Notes under the pieces: generated by a model
Told to the model about the DNA's origin: nothing
Seen by the model: the letters and a program-made list of their open reading frames with translations, nothing else
Database searches by the model: none
In this document: positions 34,643-44,634 of the stretch, one piece after another
Position numbering within the stretch: position 1 is the first letter of the stretch
How the letters are laid out: each line of letters begins with the position of its first letter
Made by a program: the position numbers and the translations under genes
NCBI GenBank assembly: GCA_002716585.1
Contig: PBBL01000046.1
Location: 29,339 to 93,338, forward strand
Direction: 5' to 3'
DNA: 64,000 nucleotides
From: Myxococcales bacterium
GTDB taxonomy: Bacteria > Myxococcota_A > Bradymonadia > Bradymonadales > GCA-2716585

Positions 34643-37600
34643 TCAGGGCGCCTCGCCGTCCGCCGGAGGGGTGCCCTCCTGCTCCGCGTCGTCGGGCGAC
34701 GCCAACACACGGGACAACGCCGCGGCCTCGACACGGAGGACATCGAGATCGCCTCGGAGCAAGTCACACAACCGACGGGCGGCGTCGAAGTATTCCCGCG
34801 CCCACGCTTCGAGGTGGCCCTCCAGTTGCCCCTCCACGTCGGGCAGGAGCGCCTTGAGGGCGGCCTTACGCTCCTCCTCGGGGAGATCGCGGGGCTGCCG
34901 CGCCTGACGCGCGATCAGCGCGCCGACCTCCGGCCCCGTGGCTCGCCCCTCCGCGATCAGCCGATACCGACCGTAGACGCGCTGCCCGAGCAGGAGCCGG
35001 AGCGCGCGCGCTTCGCTCAGGTAGGCCTCCAGCCTCCGCCGGGCCGTCCGGGCGTCTTCGGGGTCGAGGCGATCCGCGAGCGCGTCCACGCTGTCGACGA
35101 AGCGCTGCTCCACCTCAAGCAGCGCCTTGTTCACCCGCTCCTCGCTGCGCTTGAGGAGATCCCCGAACCGCTCCACCGTCAGCTCAAGGACGAACTCCAC
35201 GTCCTCAGGCTCCAGCTCCGCGCGTGGCAGGAGGGCGTCGATCAGCCGTGAGTTGGGGTGCATCGCCTCCGACACCTCGCGCGCGATCAGCATCAGCAGG
35301 AAGTCCACGCCGCTGGCGAGCCGCTCCCGCTCCTCCTGGGTGAGGCGCCCCGTGATCTCCTGCTCCTCCGCCTCGACGCCCTCCTGCAATGCGTCCACAC
35401 GCCCCAGGAGGCCGTCGATGTGGGCGATCTGGAGGCGGCCATGCTCCTGAAGCTCCTGCGCGAGCGCACGCAGCGCCCTGCTGGCGACCGACGCCTTGAG
35501 CCGGGCGGCCCGATCGAAGACCTCCCCTTCGGCGAACCGAAGCAGCGGCCCCAGCCCCGAGCGCTCCAGCGCCTCCTCGTCGCCCGACGTCCGCGCCTTG
35601 AGCCCCTCCAGGCCCGAGAGCGCGAAGATCCCGCGCGCCCGATCGCCCAACACCCCATCGATGTGCCGACGCACCTCGGCGACCGCCTCGTCGCGCCCAT
35701 CGCCTGGGGGGCCGAGGCGATCAACCTTGTTGATGAGGACCACCAGCCGCTCGGTCGGGTCCTCGATCGTGTCGATCTGCGCCTTCTCCGACTCGGACAG
35801 CGCCTGACTGGCGTCACACACCCAGAAGATCGCCTCCGCCTGGGCCAGCGCGCGCCGCGCGTGGGCCTCATGCGCCGCGTTCGGCGAGTTGAGCCCGGGT
35901 GTGTCCCAGATGTGCACGCGCCGCAGCTCCGGGTGAGGGTAGAGGTACTCCAGGTGGGAGATGGCGTCCTCGCCGCTGCGCTTGAGGCGCTTTCGCACGT
36001 CCGGGAAGGCGACCTCCTCGACGCGCCCGTCCTTGAAGTGGAGCTGGGCGGTCCGCCGCGGGCCAAAGCGCATCACGTTGATGTGCGCCGTCGTCGGCAG
36101 CACCCCCGTCGGCACCACCGACTCGCCGATGAGGCCGTTGACGAGGGTCGACTTGCCCGCGTTGAACTCGCCGACGATCGCGACGTCCAGCGGCGCGTCC
36201 AGCGCGTCCACGAGGCGCTGGGCGGGCGCCAGGAAGCGGTGCACCCGAGGCGTCTCGGCGATCCAGGCGGTGACGCGCTGCGCCGCCTCCGTCAGCGCGA
36301 CGATGTCGCGACCCGCGGGCAGCGCGACCCCAGGAACGAGGTCGGAGTAGAGGCGATCCAGCAGCGCGGTCAGCGCGTCTCGGGTCGCGGGCGACAGCGA
36401 GCGCTTGAGGAGCGCCGTGAGCGTCGCGACCGCCTCCGCAGGCCCGTCGGTCTGCGCGCTCGCGACGGCCAGATCGTGCACCGCGCGCTCGTCGTCGCCC
36501 GCCGCGACCGCCATGCTCAGGAAGCGCCGGGCGCCCGACCAGTCCCCTCGCAGCATCCGGCACCGCCCCAGCCCGTAGAGCGCCTCGCTGCTTTCGGGCC
36601 GCAGCTGGCGCAGCCGCGCCAGCTGCGCCTCGGCGCCGTGGACCCACTGGGCGTCGTCCTCGGTCAGCTCATACTCGCCGCTGTCGAGCGCCTTCGGGTC
36701 CGGCCTGACCTGGGCCAGCGTCGCCCAGGCGCTCACCCGAAGCGCCTCCGGGTCATCGGGGCGCAGCCGCAGCGCCCTCGACAGGTGCAGACGCGCGTCG
36801 GGGGCCTGCCCGAGCGCCAGCAGCGCCTCGGCGAGCAGCGTGAGCACCTGAACGCGATCCGCGTCGTCGCAGCGGGGCGCGGCGTGCTCCAGCCAGGAGC
36901 GCGCCTGCTCGGGCCGGTTCGCCAGGAGCGCCGCCCGACCCGCCGCCACCAACGCCTCGATCTGCCCGGGGCGCCGCCTGGCGACCTCGGAGAGGTGGGG
37001 CAGCGCCGCCTCGGCGTCCCCAAGCGCCAGCAGCGCCTGACCCACCGGGAGCGCCGCGTCGTCCTCCACCTCACCCGCGTCCGCCCCGGCCTCGGGCAGC
37101 AGGTCCGCCATCAGCGCGTGGACCTCGCCGGGCTCGCCTCGCTTCAGCAGGGCGCGGGCGAGGTTGACGCGCGCCCGCGCGAGGTCGATGGCGGGGACCC
37201 CTTCGGGCTCGGAGTCGAACCGAAGCGCCTTGCGCAGCTCGCGCACCGCCTTGTCGGGGCGCCTCATGCCGAGGTAGACCCGCCCGAGGCCGTGCTGTAT
37301 GTAGAACTGCTCGCCGCGATCGGGGCCGAGGCGCTGGGCCTCGCGCAGCGCCTCACGCGCCGCGCGCCAGTCGCGGTCCAGCTCCAGCGCCAGCGCCAGC
37401 GTGCGGAAGGTCCGCGCGGCCGGGCGCTGGAGCGCCGCCTGGTGGAGCAGGCGCGCGGCGCCCTGGTAATCGCCCTGCCCGATCATCGCGACGCCTTGAA
37501 GCTCGCGCACCCGCGCCATGCCAGGCTTGCGGGCGTCGATCTCGCTGAGGAGCCTGAGCGCCTCCGAGTGCTGCTCCTGCTCAACCGCCTTGCGGGCCCT

Positions 37601-37687
37601 CAACAGAGTGACGTGGAGGTCATCGGGTAGGAGGATCTCATCAAAAAACCCCGCGACCTGACCCGCCCATTTGTCCAAAAGGCTCAT
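34643..37687 (-). CDS. TPR-dynamin-like GTPase fusion
   Basis: The 1014-residue protein has a TPR-rich N-terminal half (about 20-430, repeats such as GQGDYQGAARLLHQAALQRP) and a dynamin-family GTPase from about residue 490. G1 is IVGEFNAGKSTLVNGLIG, the G2 Thr lies in GVLPTTAHINVM, G3 is WDTPGLNSP, and G4 is VLINKVDRLGP. The C-terminal 350 residues are helical, consistent with a stalk. Bacterial dynamin-like proteins remodel or tether membranes; TPRs would add protein binding. There is no N-terminal signal, and a short hydrophobic stretch (GVDFLLMLIAREVSE) near residue 770 could contact membrane. GGAGG lies 6 nt upstream of ATG. A divergent TPR lipoprotein gene starts 279 bp away. Confidence 0.88.
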   Translation of the reverse strand: MSLLDKWAGQVAGFFDEILLPDDLHVTLLRARKAVEQEQHSEALRLLSEIDARKPGMARVRELQGVAMIGQGDYQGAARLLHQAALQRPAARTFRTLALALELDRDWRAAREALREAQRLGPDRGEQFYIQHGLGRVYLGMRRPDKAVRELRKALRFDSEPEGVPAIDLARARVNLARALLKRGEPGEVHALMADLLPEAGADAGEVEDDAALPVGQALLALGDAEAALPHLSEVARRRPGQIEALVAAGRAALLANRPEQARSWLEHAAPRCDDADRVQVLTLLAEALLALGQAPDARLHLSRALRLRPDDPEALRVSAWATLAQVRPDPKALDSGEYELTEDDAQWVHGAEAQLARLRQLRPESSEALYGLGRCRMLRGDWSGARRFLSMAVAAGDDERAVHDLAVASAQTDGPAEAVATLTALLKRSLSPATRDALTALLDRLYSDLVPGVALPAGRDIVALTEAAQRVTAWIAETPRVHRFLAPAQRLVDALDAPLDVAIVGEFNAGKSTLVNGLIGESVVPTGVLPTTAHINVMRFGPRRTAQLHFKDGRVEEVAFPDVRKRLKRSGEDAISHLEYLYPHPELRRVHIWDTPGLNSPNAAHEAHARRALAQAEAIFWVCDASQALSESEKAQIDTIEDPTERLVVLINKVDRLGPPGDGRDEAVAEVRRHIDGVLGDRARGIFALSGLEGLKARTSGDEEALERSGLGPLLRFAEGEVFDRAARLKASVASRALRALAQELQEHGRLQIAHIDGLLGRVDALQEGVEAEEQEITGRLTQEERERLASGVDFLLMLIAREVSEAMHPNSRLIDALLPRAELEPEDVEFVLELTVERFGDLLKRSEERVNKALLEVEQRFVDSVDALADRLDPEDARTARRRLEAYLSEARALRLLLGQRVYGRYRLIAEGRATGPEVGALIARQARQPRDLPEEERKAALKALLPDVEGQLEGHLEAWAREYFDAARRLCDLLRGDLDVLRVEAAALSRVLASPDDAEQEGTPPADGEAP

Positions 37688-37781
37688 CTGCGCCCTCCCG
37701 GTTCGGCCTGAAACGTGAAATAATTGTTGCCGATCCGCGCCGCGCCCCTCATAACTTCACAGTGGCGGCGCTTCGTCACCC

Positions 37782-37856
37782 TTCGGCCGGCCCACCGCGG
37801 GCCGACGCCGAACTTGACCCTCGATCGCGGGTCGCGGCACAACACGACGTGCCGCG
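37782..37856. other. Two consecutive dyads in a divergent intergenic region
   Basis: The 279-bp gap between the dynamin and TPR-lipoprotein genes contains TTCGGC/GCCGAA arms (37782-37787, 37807-37812) enclosing a second GGCCC/GGGCC pair (37789-37793, 37799-37803). Separately, a perfect 8-bp CGCGGCAC/GTGCCGCG hairpin with an 8-nt loop lies at 37833-37856. They could be regulator sites or structured leader RNA for either gene; nothing else is recognised here. Confidence 0.45.
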
Positions 37857-37966
37857 CTTGCCAGACCACCAGGGTCGTGGTATCGGCTCGCCATACATAG
37901 CACGAACCGCACGCGCTGCGCGTATCGTAGCCCCAGCCCCGGGCCAGGAGAATCAGGAGGATCGCG

Positions 37967-39220
37967 ATGAGACAACACCCCGAATCCACTCGCCCCGCCG
38001 TGACGCGGCGGCGCGCCACCACGGTCCGGCTCCTCTTGATCGGCTTGATGTCACTCGCCTTTGCGTTCGTCGCGTGCGAGAAGGACGCCCAGACGCTCAC
38101 GAACGAGGGCAACCTGGCGGTCATCCAGAAGAAGTACGATGAGGCGGCGACCCTCTTTGATCAAGCGCTGGCCAAGGATCCCAAGAACGTCGACGCCACG
38201 GTCGGGCTCGCCACCATCTACATCGAGAAGGGCGACTACGCCAAGGCGCGCGAGCAGCTCGACAAGGCCAAGGAGCTGGACCCCGAGGGGGCTGGAGGCT
38301 GGATCAAGCAGAAGCGGCAGGATCTCCTGCTCGCCGAGTCGGAGTCCATCAAGGAGTCCGATCCGGCCAAGTACGAGGCGATGCTGCGCGAGGTCGTGGA
38401 GCTGAACGAGCGCAACCCGAACGCCAACAAGGCCTACAGCGCGCTCAGTGACTTCTTCATGGCCCGCGCCAAGGCGCTGGAGGGCGACCCGAAGACCCGC
38501 GAGGAGGCGATCTCCTACTACGACAAGATGGACACCATCCGGACCCAGCGCAATCTCCGCAAGGAGGCCCGCGCCAAGGCCAAGGAGCTGCGCCGGACCG
38601 CGTTCGCGGACGCCTTCGCCGCCACCCTCTCCAAGCTCAAGCCCGAGCTGCAGAAGGATGGGCTCCTCGACGAGCCCAACAGCCGCATCCGGGCTCAGTT
38701 CATCCGCGAGGACAAGGAGATCAACCCGCGCGACGAGGAGCAGGAGGAGCAGTACCGCAAGTACCTCCAGGGGCAGGCCACCCTTCAGCTCATCGGCCTG
38801 ACCTACCGCTTCGCCGGGCTTGACCTGCCCACGGACCTCAAGGAGGCCTTCGTCCCCCTGAGCCGCACCCCGGTCTTCTCCAAGGACCCCAAGCTGGAGA
38901 AGGAGGTGATCGAGAAGGGCAAGGTCGAGGTGATGGTCTCGGTGAGCCTCAAGGATCTGGAGGAGAGCGCCTACGTCCTCGTCCTCCATGAGAAAAGCAA
39001 GACCGCGGACAAGAACGCCGATCAAGATAAGGACGGCGACAAGGCCGCCGACAAAGAAGGCGGCGACGGCGCCGACAAAGAGGGCGGCGACAAGGCCGCC
39101 GACAAGGAGGGTGGCGACGAGGCCACCGACGGCGACACGAAGGGAGACGCGGCGGCTGACGGCGACAAGGCCGCCGACGGCGAGAAGAAAGAGGACGAGG
39201 GCGGCGAAGCCAAGCCCTGA
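37967..39220 (+). CDS. TPR lipoprotein with acidic Lys/Asp repeat tail
   Basis: The 417-residue protein carries a lipobox near residue 36 (SLAFAFVACEKD), then two or three TPR units (about 42-125, NEGNLAVIQKKYDEAATLFD and GDYAKAREQLDKAKELDPEG), a helical middle region and a low-complexity Asp/Lys/Gly/Ala tail of about 75 residues made of DKAADKEGG-like units. It is exported and lipid-anchored, probably facing the periplasm. GGAGG is 6 nt upstream of ATG. TPR lipoproteins often bind outer-membrane assembly or pilus components, but no such cluster is present. It is divergent from the TPR-dynamin gene, which invites a shared envelope role (inference). Confidence 0.82.
   Translation: MRQHPESTRPAVTRRRATTVRLLLIGLMSLAFAFVACEKDAQTLTNEGNLAVIQKKYDEAATLFDQALAKDPKNVDATVGLATIYIEKGDYAKAREQLDKAKELDPEGAGGWIKQKRQDLLLAESESIKESDPAKYEAMLREVVELNERNPNANKAYSALSDFFMARAKALEGDPKTREEAISYYDKMDTIRTQRNLRKEARAKAKELRRTAFADAFAATLSKLKPELQKDGLLDEPNSRIRAQFIREDKEINPRDEEQEEQYRKYLQGQATLQLIGLTYRFAGLDLPTDLKEAFVPLSRTPVFSKDPKLEKEVIEKGKVEVMVSVSLKDLEESAYVLVLHEKSKTADKNADQDKDGDKAADKEGGDGADKEGGDKAADKEGGDEATDGDTKGDAAADGDKAADGEKKEDEGGEAKP
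39036..39186 (+). repeat. Degenerate tandem repeats encoding the Asp/Lys/Gly tail
   Basis: Units of about 24-27 bp with a GGCGACAAGGCCGCCGAC core are repeated with variation inside the lipoprotein gene, giving DKAADKEGG-type peptides. Length variation by slippage is expected. Confidence 0.7.
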
Positions 39221-39239
39221 ACTCTTTGAGCCAACTTGA

Positions 39240-39845
39240 ATGTTGCATGTTGCCGCCTTTGGGGGTATGTCCGCGCGACGACGAGCGGGCATGCTCGTTG
39301 AAAAGACAACAACGGATCACTCCATAACCGCACGTGACATCATGATCGATCTGTTGAATGAGCAAGCCGGCCCCGGCCCCGACGACCTCGAAGCGCTCGA
39401 TGACATCGACGACATCGACCCCGATCTGGACGCCGAGGGTGAACTGGATCTGGATGGGGATCTCGGTGAGCTGGATGACTTCGACGACGACAGCGACTTC
39501 GTCCCCCCGGACGACGACGACTATTACGACTCGTCCATCGAAGACATCGACGACTTCGACAGGCCACGGCGGCGTAAGCCCGCGCGCAAGACCGCCCGCC
39601 CGCGCAAGCCGCGCAAGAAGGAGAAGCCTGTCGAGGACACCCAGGCGACCTGGGAGCGCCTGTGCGGCTCCGCCTCCGACGACACCGGGCAGCCCTACCG
39701 GATCACCCAGGCCTACAAGCCCCAGGAGCTGGTGCGCCACCCGAAGTTCGGGCTGGGCTATGTCCGTGAGGTGTGCAGCCAGACCAAGATCGAGGTCATC
39801 TTCGCCGATGGCCCCCGGCGCCTCGTCTGCAACATGCCCGACTGA
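39240..39845 (+). CDS. Acidic-basic linker protein with a C-terminal HPKFGLG domain
   Basis: The 201-residue protein has an extremely acidic stretch (about 45-105, many Asp and Glu), then a basic stretch (RPRRRKPARKTARPRKPRKK) and a small C-terminal domain reading ELVRHPKFGLGYVREVCSQT followed by KIEVIFADGPRRLVC. The last resembles a small SH3/Tudor-like barrel with the pattern HPKFG-G-V then K-EV-F-DG-R-LV, which I have seen in deltaproteobacterial proteins of unknown role. The basic linker suggests nucleic-acid binding (inference). The start is uncertain: ATG 39240, 39267, 39291 and 39342 are all in frame without a good ribosome-binding site. It follows the TPR lipoprotein gene by 19 bp and may be cotranscribed. 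Confidence 0.7.
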   Translation: MLHVAAFGGMSARRRAGMLVEKTTTDHSITARDIMIDLLNEQAGPGPDDLEALDDIDDIDPDLDAEGELDLDGDLGELDDFDDDSDFVPPDDDDYYDSSIEDIDDFDRPRRRKPARKTARPRKPRKKEKPVEDTQATWERLCGSASDDTGQPYRITQAYKPQELVRHPKFGLGYVREVCSQTKIEVIFADGPRRLVCNMPD

Positions 39846-39867
39846 GCACGGGGCGCGATGAGCGCGC

Positions 39868-40983
39868 TCATGGGTCGAGCGCCCTGGAGACGAGCACCTC
39901 ACCGACGCCCTCACCCCACGCCTCCTCGACCAGCTCCTGACAGAGCTGGTCGAGCGCCTTGCGGTCTGGCGCGCGCGGCAGCGGGGAGTCCTTCTTGAGG
40001 GCGTTCAGGGCCTCGTCTTCGGCCTCGGCCCACGCGATCAGCTCATCGTAGGACCAGGCCCCGTTGCGGATCGCCAGCAGCTCCTCCCGATCGGGGCGCT
40101 TGACCACGACCTGCCCGGTCTCCAGGATCTCCCGACACATGCGCATCAGCCGCACCAGGTGCATCGCATGCTTGGTGTCGAGCGCATGCTGGCTCTCCAG
40201 CTCGGCGCGATCTGGGTTGCGCTGCTTCTTCCAGGCGAGGAACTGCTTCCAGCGCTTGACCTCCGCGCGGTAATGGCGCTCTCGGTCGAGCAGCTCCATG
40301 GTGCTCTCCTCAAACCCCAGGCTCCGCGTCGCCGCGCGCCACTGGGCGTCCGCGGTGAGGTTCATCTCCGCGAGCAGCTCGGCCCAGCTCGATTGCAGCT
40401 CGATCCGCGTCGAGCGGTCGAACGGCTCCAGGTCGATGTCCCACCCGTCCATCTTCCGCCGCACCATGTCGAGCGCCGTCAGGAGCTGATCCTCGGGCAC
40501 CTCCGGCTCGGGTGGGAGGTCGAACGCCTCGCGGGAGGGCGGCCCGCTCGGCGGATCGAGGAGCCACTGGCGGTGGCTCTTGATCCGCTTGAGCTGGGCG
40601 ATCGCGTACCCGGAGAAGGTGTGCTTGGCCTTCTGGGACAGGAACGCCTCGCGGCGCGCGAGCAGCCGCTCGCCCAGCGTCGTCACCAGCACGTGGTCTT
40701 CGGGGTCGGTCCAGAGGACCTCGATGATGTTCGGGTTGCAGTCCGCGGCCAACTTGAAGAACTTGCGGACGTCGTAGACGACCATGTCGTAGGGCGCCCG
40801 CGTCTCCACCTGATCAAAGTGCTGGAGGAACCCCGTGAAGTACCGCCGAGGCGGGATCGCGACCCCTTTGATGTCGATGTCCGACGTGGGCCGCGCCAGG
40901 CCATAGGCGTGTGAGCCGTGTCGGGTCAGCAGGATGGTTCGGTCGTGTATCCAGGTCTGGTTGCCGCTGTAGGGTATCTTCAT
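39868..40983 (-). CDS. COG3541 (YcgL/RlaP-type) predicted nucleotidyltransferase
   Basis: The 371-residue protein has the polymerase-beta nucleotidyltransferase signature LTRHGSHAYGLARPTSDIDI near residue 20: the GS motif followed by the Asp-x-Asp metal pair. The downstream acidic residue is in DMVVYDVRKFF. The long helical C-terminal part fits the COG3541 group (YcgL, and the RlaP enzymes found near RNA-repair ligases). Here no RNA ligase or repair gene is beside it, so the acceptor is unknown; tRNA-end repair or small-molecule nucleotidylation are possible. GGAGGGAGG lies just upstream of ATG 40983. A convergent small protein gene ends 22 bp away. Confidence 0.87.
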   Translation of the reverse strand: MKIPYSGNQTWIHDRTILLTRHGSHAYGLARPTSDIDIKGVAIPPRRYFTGFLQHFDQVETRAPYDMVVYDVRKFFKLAADCNPNIIEVLWTDPEDHVLVTTLGERLLARREAFLSQKAKHTFSGYAIAQLKRIKSHRQWLLDPPSGPPSREAFDLPPEPEVPEDQLLTALDMVRRKMDGWDIDLEPFDRSTRIELQSSWAELLAEMNLTADAQWRAATRSLGFEESTMELLDRERHYRAEVKRWKQFLAWKKQRNPDRAELESQHALDTKHAMHLVRLMRMCREILETGQVVVKRPDREELLAIRNGAWSYDELIAWAEAEDEALNALKKDSPLPRAPDRKALDQLCQELVEEAWGEGVGEVLVSRALDP

Positions 40984-41123
40984 CGCTCCTCCCTCCGTTC
41001 GGTGGTATGGCGTCATCTCCGCGAGGCGTCGTGAGCCGCCCCGACAAGCTAAGTCGCCCCCGACGCCGGGTCCAGGGGGCGCCTCGACCAGCGCACGGAG
41101 GAATACCACCCCCAGCCTTCTTG

Positions 41124-41132
41124 TGTTACCGT
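41124..41132 (+). promoter_or_regulatory. Extended -10 element before the acidic lipoprotein gene
   Basis: TGTTACCGT fits TGnTAnnnT and ends 43 nt before ATG 41176. An 8-bp inverted pair, GGTGGTAT (41001-41008) and ATACCACC (41103-41110), brackets the rest of this intergenic region. Confidence 0.35.
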
Positions 41133-41175
41133 ACCGTCCCATCAGGACGCGGCGTCTTGCACCCCAACACACCGG

Positions 41176-41688
41176 ATGACACCCATGCTTCGTGTGCTCT
41201 TTGTGATCACTCTGCTCTCCGCCAGCGCGCTCCTCGGAGCGTGCGCCCAGGAGCGGGCCGAGCGCGCGCCCATCAACTCGCCGAGCATCGTCCGGCCCGA
41301 GAAGCAACAACAGCCCTCCGAGGAGCGCGAGGAGAAGCCTGACGACGAGCTGGACGACGAGGACATGCCCGAAGACGACGCGCCTGACCCGAAGGCTGGT
41401 GGGGGCGAGCCCCTCGACGCCCCCTCGGGGAGCACCTCCTCCAGCGCGGACGCGCCGCCCCCAAAATCGTCCGGCAGGAGAAAGCACAAGGAAAAGCTCA
41501 AGATGAGCCGCCCCCAGCTGAAGCCCAAGGACAACGGTGATCTGCTCATGGAGGACGGGGAGGAGGAGGCCAAAAAGAAGGGGGCCAGGGAGGAGGGCGC
41601 CGAGCCCACCCCGCGAGGGCTGCTCGAGCCCGGCATCCACCGCCAACGCGAGGACGACCAGGACAGCCCGCCGGAGCGCGCTCCGTGA
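41176..41688 (+). CDS. Small acidic low-complexity lipoprotein
   Basis: The 170-residue protein has a signal and lipobox (LLSASALLGACAQ, Cys about residue 23) and then a disordered, Glu/Asp/Lys/Pro-rich chain with no recognisable domain (for example EREEKPDDELDDEDMPEDD). It is probably lipid-anchored in the envelope. No ribosome-binding site is evident; an ATG three codons later is an alternative start. The gene stands alone between a nucleotidyltransferase gene and the FAH operon. Function is unknown. Confidence 0.65.
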   Translation: MTPMLRVLFVITLLSASALLGACAQERAERAPINSPSIVRPEKQQQPSEEREEKPDDELDDEDMPEDDAPDPKAGGGEPLDAPSGSTSSSADAPPPKSSGRRKHKEKLKMSRPQLKPKDNGDLLMEDGEEEAKKKGAREEGAEPTPRGLLEPGIHRQREDDQDSPPERAP

Positions 41689-41736
41689 CCCGCCCCGGCG
41701 GCGCCGACCCTTGACATCGACGCCGTAACCTGATCA

Positions 41737-41787
41737 AGGTGTGGAACGATCGCCGCCGCCGCTGGCGCTCGTTCCAGAACCACACCT
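41737..41787 (+). promoter_or_regulatory. Long leader hairpin before the FAH-maiA operon
   Basis: AGGTGTGG (41737-41744) pairs with CCACACCT (41780-41787); AACGA/TCGTT and CGCC/GGCG pairs continue the stem inward (41745-41754 with 41764-41773), with one mismatch and a 6-nt bulge. A TTGACA box lies 20 bp before it (41711-41716). The hairpin ends 15 nt before the start codon, so it could be a regulator site or a translational control element. No T-run follows, so it is not a terminator. Confidence 0.55.
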
Positions 41788-41802
41788 GAACATGGAAACG
41801 CA

Positions 41803-42780
41803 ATGAAGCTCGCAACGCTCCGAGATGGAACCCGAGATGGTCGTCTGATGGTTGTCCGCCGCGATGGCGCGGTGATGGCCTCTGCCCACGAGGTCGCCCC
41901 GACCATGCAGGCGGCTCTCGACAACTGGGAGGAGGTCGCCCCGGGGCTGCAAGCGATCCAGGATCGTCTGGAGGACGGCTCGCTCGCTGGGGAGCCTGTG
42001 GACACCGCCGCGCTCGACGCGCCGCTGCCACGAGCCTACGAGTGGATCGACGGCTCCGCCTACCTCAACCACGTCATCCTCGTCCGCAAGGCCCGCAACG
42101 CCGAGCCCCCCAAGACCCTCCACACCGATCCGCTCGTCTACCAGGGCGGCTCCGGCGTGTTCCTCGGGCCGAACGACGACATCGTCCTCCACGACCCGGC
42201 CTGGGGGCTCGACTTCGAGGCGGAGCTGTGCGTCGTCCTCGGCGACACCCCGCTGGGCACCACCCCCGACGAGGCCGGGCAACACATCCGCCTCTTCATG
42301 ATCGCCAACGACGTCTCGCTGCGGGGCCTCATCCCCGGGGAGCTGGCCAAGAGCTTCGGCTTCTTCAACTCCAAGCCCGCCACCGCCTTCGCCCCGTTCG
42401 CCGTCACCCCGGACGAGCTGGGCGACGCCCTCCAGGACGGGCGCGTCCACCTGAAGATGCGGAGCACCTACAACGGCGAGCAGGTCGGTGACGTCCACGC
42501 TGGCCCGGAGATGCACTTCTCCTTCTTCGACCTCATCGCCCACATCAGCAAGACCCGCGACTTCACCGCAGGCACCATCCTCGGCTCCGGCACCATCAGC
42601 AACGCCGACCGCTCGGCGGGCATCTCCTGCCTCGCCGAGCGCCGCATGATCGAGATCATCGACACCGGCGCGGCGAAGACGCCCTTCATGTCGGTCGGCG
42701 ACACCATCGCCATCGAGATGCGCTCCGAGGACGATCAAAACATCTTCGGCACCATCCATCAGAAGGTCGTCGCGCCATGA
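41803..42780 (+). CDS. Fumarylacetoacetate hydrolase (FAH) family protein
   Basis: The 325-residue protein has the FAH fold: HTDPLVYQGGSGVFLGPNDD, DFEAELCVVLGDTPLG with the metal-binding Glu residues, and then IANDVSLRGLIPGE. The N-terminus, MKLATLRDGTRDGRLMVVRR, is typical of the bacterial FAH proteins coded beside maleylacetoacetate isomerase in homogentisate (tyrosine) degradation, where the enzyme cleaves fumarylacetoacetate to fumarate and acetoacetate. The maiA start overlaps its stop (ATGA), confirming a two-gene operon. GGAAACG lies upstream of the ATG. Other FAH-family reactions (fumarylpyruvate hydrolysis, decarboxylation) are less likely in this context. Homogentisate dioxygenase is not in the window. 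Confidence 0.88.
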   Translation: MKLATLRDGTRDGRLMVVRRDGAVMASAHEVAPTMQAALDNWEEVAPGLQAIQDRLEDGSLAGEPVDTAALDAPLPRAYEWIDGSAYLNHVILVRKARNAEPPKTLHTDPLVYQGGSGVFLGPNDDIVLHDPAWGLDFEAELCVVLGDTPLGTTPDEAGQHIRLFMIANDVSLRGLIPGELAKSFGFFNSKPATAFAPFAVTPDELGDALQDGRVHLKMRSTYNGEQVGDVHAGPEMHFSFFDLIAHISKTRDFTAGTILGSGTISNADRSAGISCLAERRMIEIIDTGAAKTPFMSVGDTIAIEMRSEDDQNIFGTIHQKVVAP

Positions 42781-43433
42781 GCATCACCCTCTACGGCTAC
42801 TGGCGCAGCTCCACGACGTGGCGCGTGCGGATCGCCCTCAACCTCAAGGGGCTGGACTACACGATCGTGCCGGTGCACCTCGTCAAGGCCGAGCAGCACA
42901 CCGAGGCCCACAAGGCGCTCAACCCGCTGGCGCAGGTCCCCGTCCTGATCTTCGACCAGGACGGGGACGCGCCGGTGGCGATCACCCAGTCCATGGCGAT
43001 CATGGAGTACATCGAGGAGCGCTTCCCCACCGACGGGCAGCCGCTGCTCCCCAGCGCTCCGGTCGCGCGGGCGCGCGCTCGCCAGCTCGCCGAGGTGATC
43101 AACTCCGGCACGCAGCCGCTTCAGAACTTCGCCGTGCTCAACCGCCTCAAGGAGAGCGGCGTTGACGCGCGCGCCTGGGGCAGCGACTTCATCCGCAACG
43201 GCCTGAGCGCCGTGGAGACCCTGGCCGCCACCACCGCCGGGGCGTTCCTGGTCGGCGACCAGCCCACCATCGCCGACCTCTGCCTGATCCCTCAGCTCTA
43301 CAACGCGCGTCGCTTCGGCGCCCCCATCGACGACCTCCAGACGTTGCTGGCCGTCGAGGCGCGCTGCAACGCCCTGCCCGCCTTCCAACGCGCCCACCCC
43401 GACCAACAGCCCGACGCGCAGGCCCCCGACTGA
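42777..43433 (+). CDS. maiA: Maleylacetoacetate isomerase (zeta-class GST)
   Basis: The 218-residue protein isomerises maleylacetoacetate to fumarylacetoacetate with glutathione as cofactor, the step just before the FAH enzyme encoded upstream. The zeta-class signature appears as YWRSSTTWRVRIALNLKG near residue 10. The two Ser are kept, but the usual following Cys is Thr, which may alter but not abolish activity. The glutathione-binding QSMAIMEYIEE and the zeta-type NSGTQPLQNF motif are present. Glutathione use fits the glutathione reductase at 25705. Translation is coupled to the FAH gene by ATGA. Confidence 0.93.
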   Translation: MSITLYGYWRSSTTWRVRIALNLKGLDYTIVPVHLVKAEQHTEAHKALNPLAQVPVLIFDQDGDAPVAITQSMAIMEYIEERFPTDGQPLLPSAPVARARARQLAEVINSGTQPLQNFAVLNRLKESGVDARAWGSDFIRNGLSAVETLAATTAGAFLVGDQPTIADLCLIPQLYNARRFGAPIDDLQTLLAVEARCNALPAFQRAHPDQQPDAQAPD

Positions 43434-43443
43434 AGTCAGGCGC

Positions 43444-44634
<1,191 letters not shown>

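Noticed and set aside
35258..37630. 790-codon plus-strand frame opposite the TPR-dynamin gene
   Set aside because: Shadow frame without motifs; the GTPase motifs G1-G4 lie on the minus strand.
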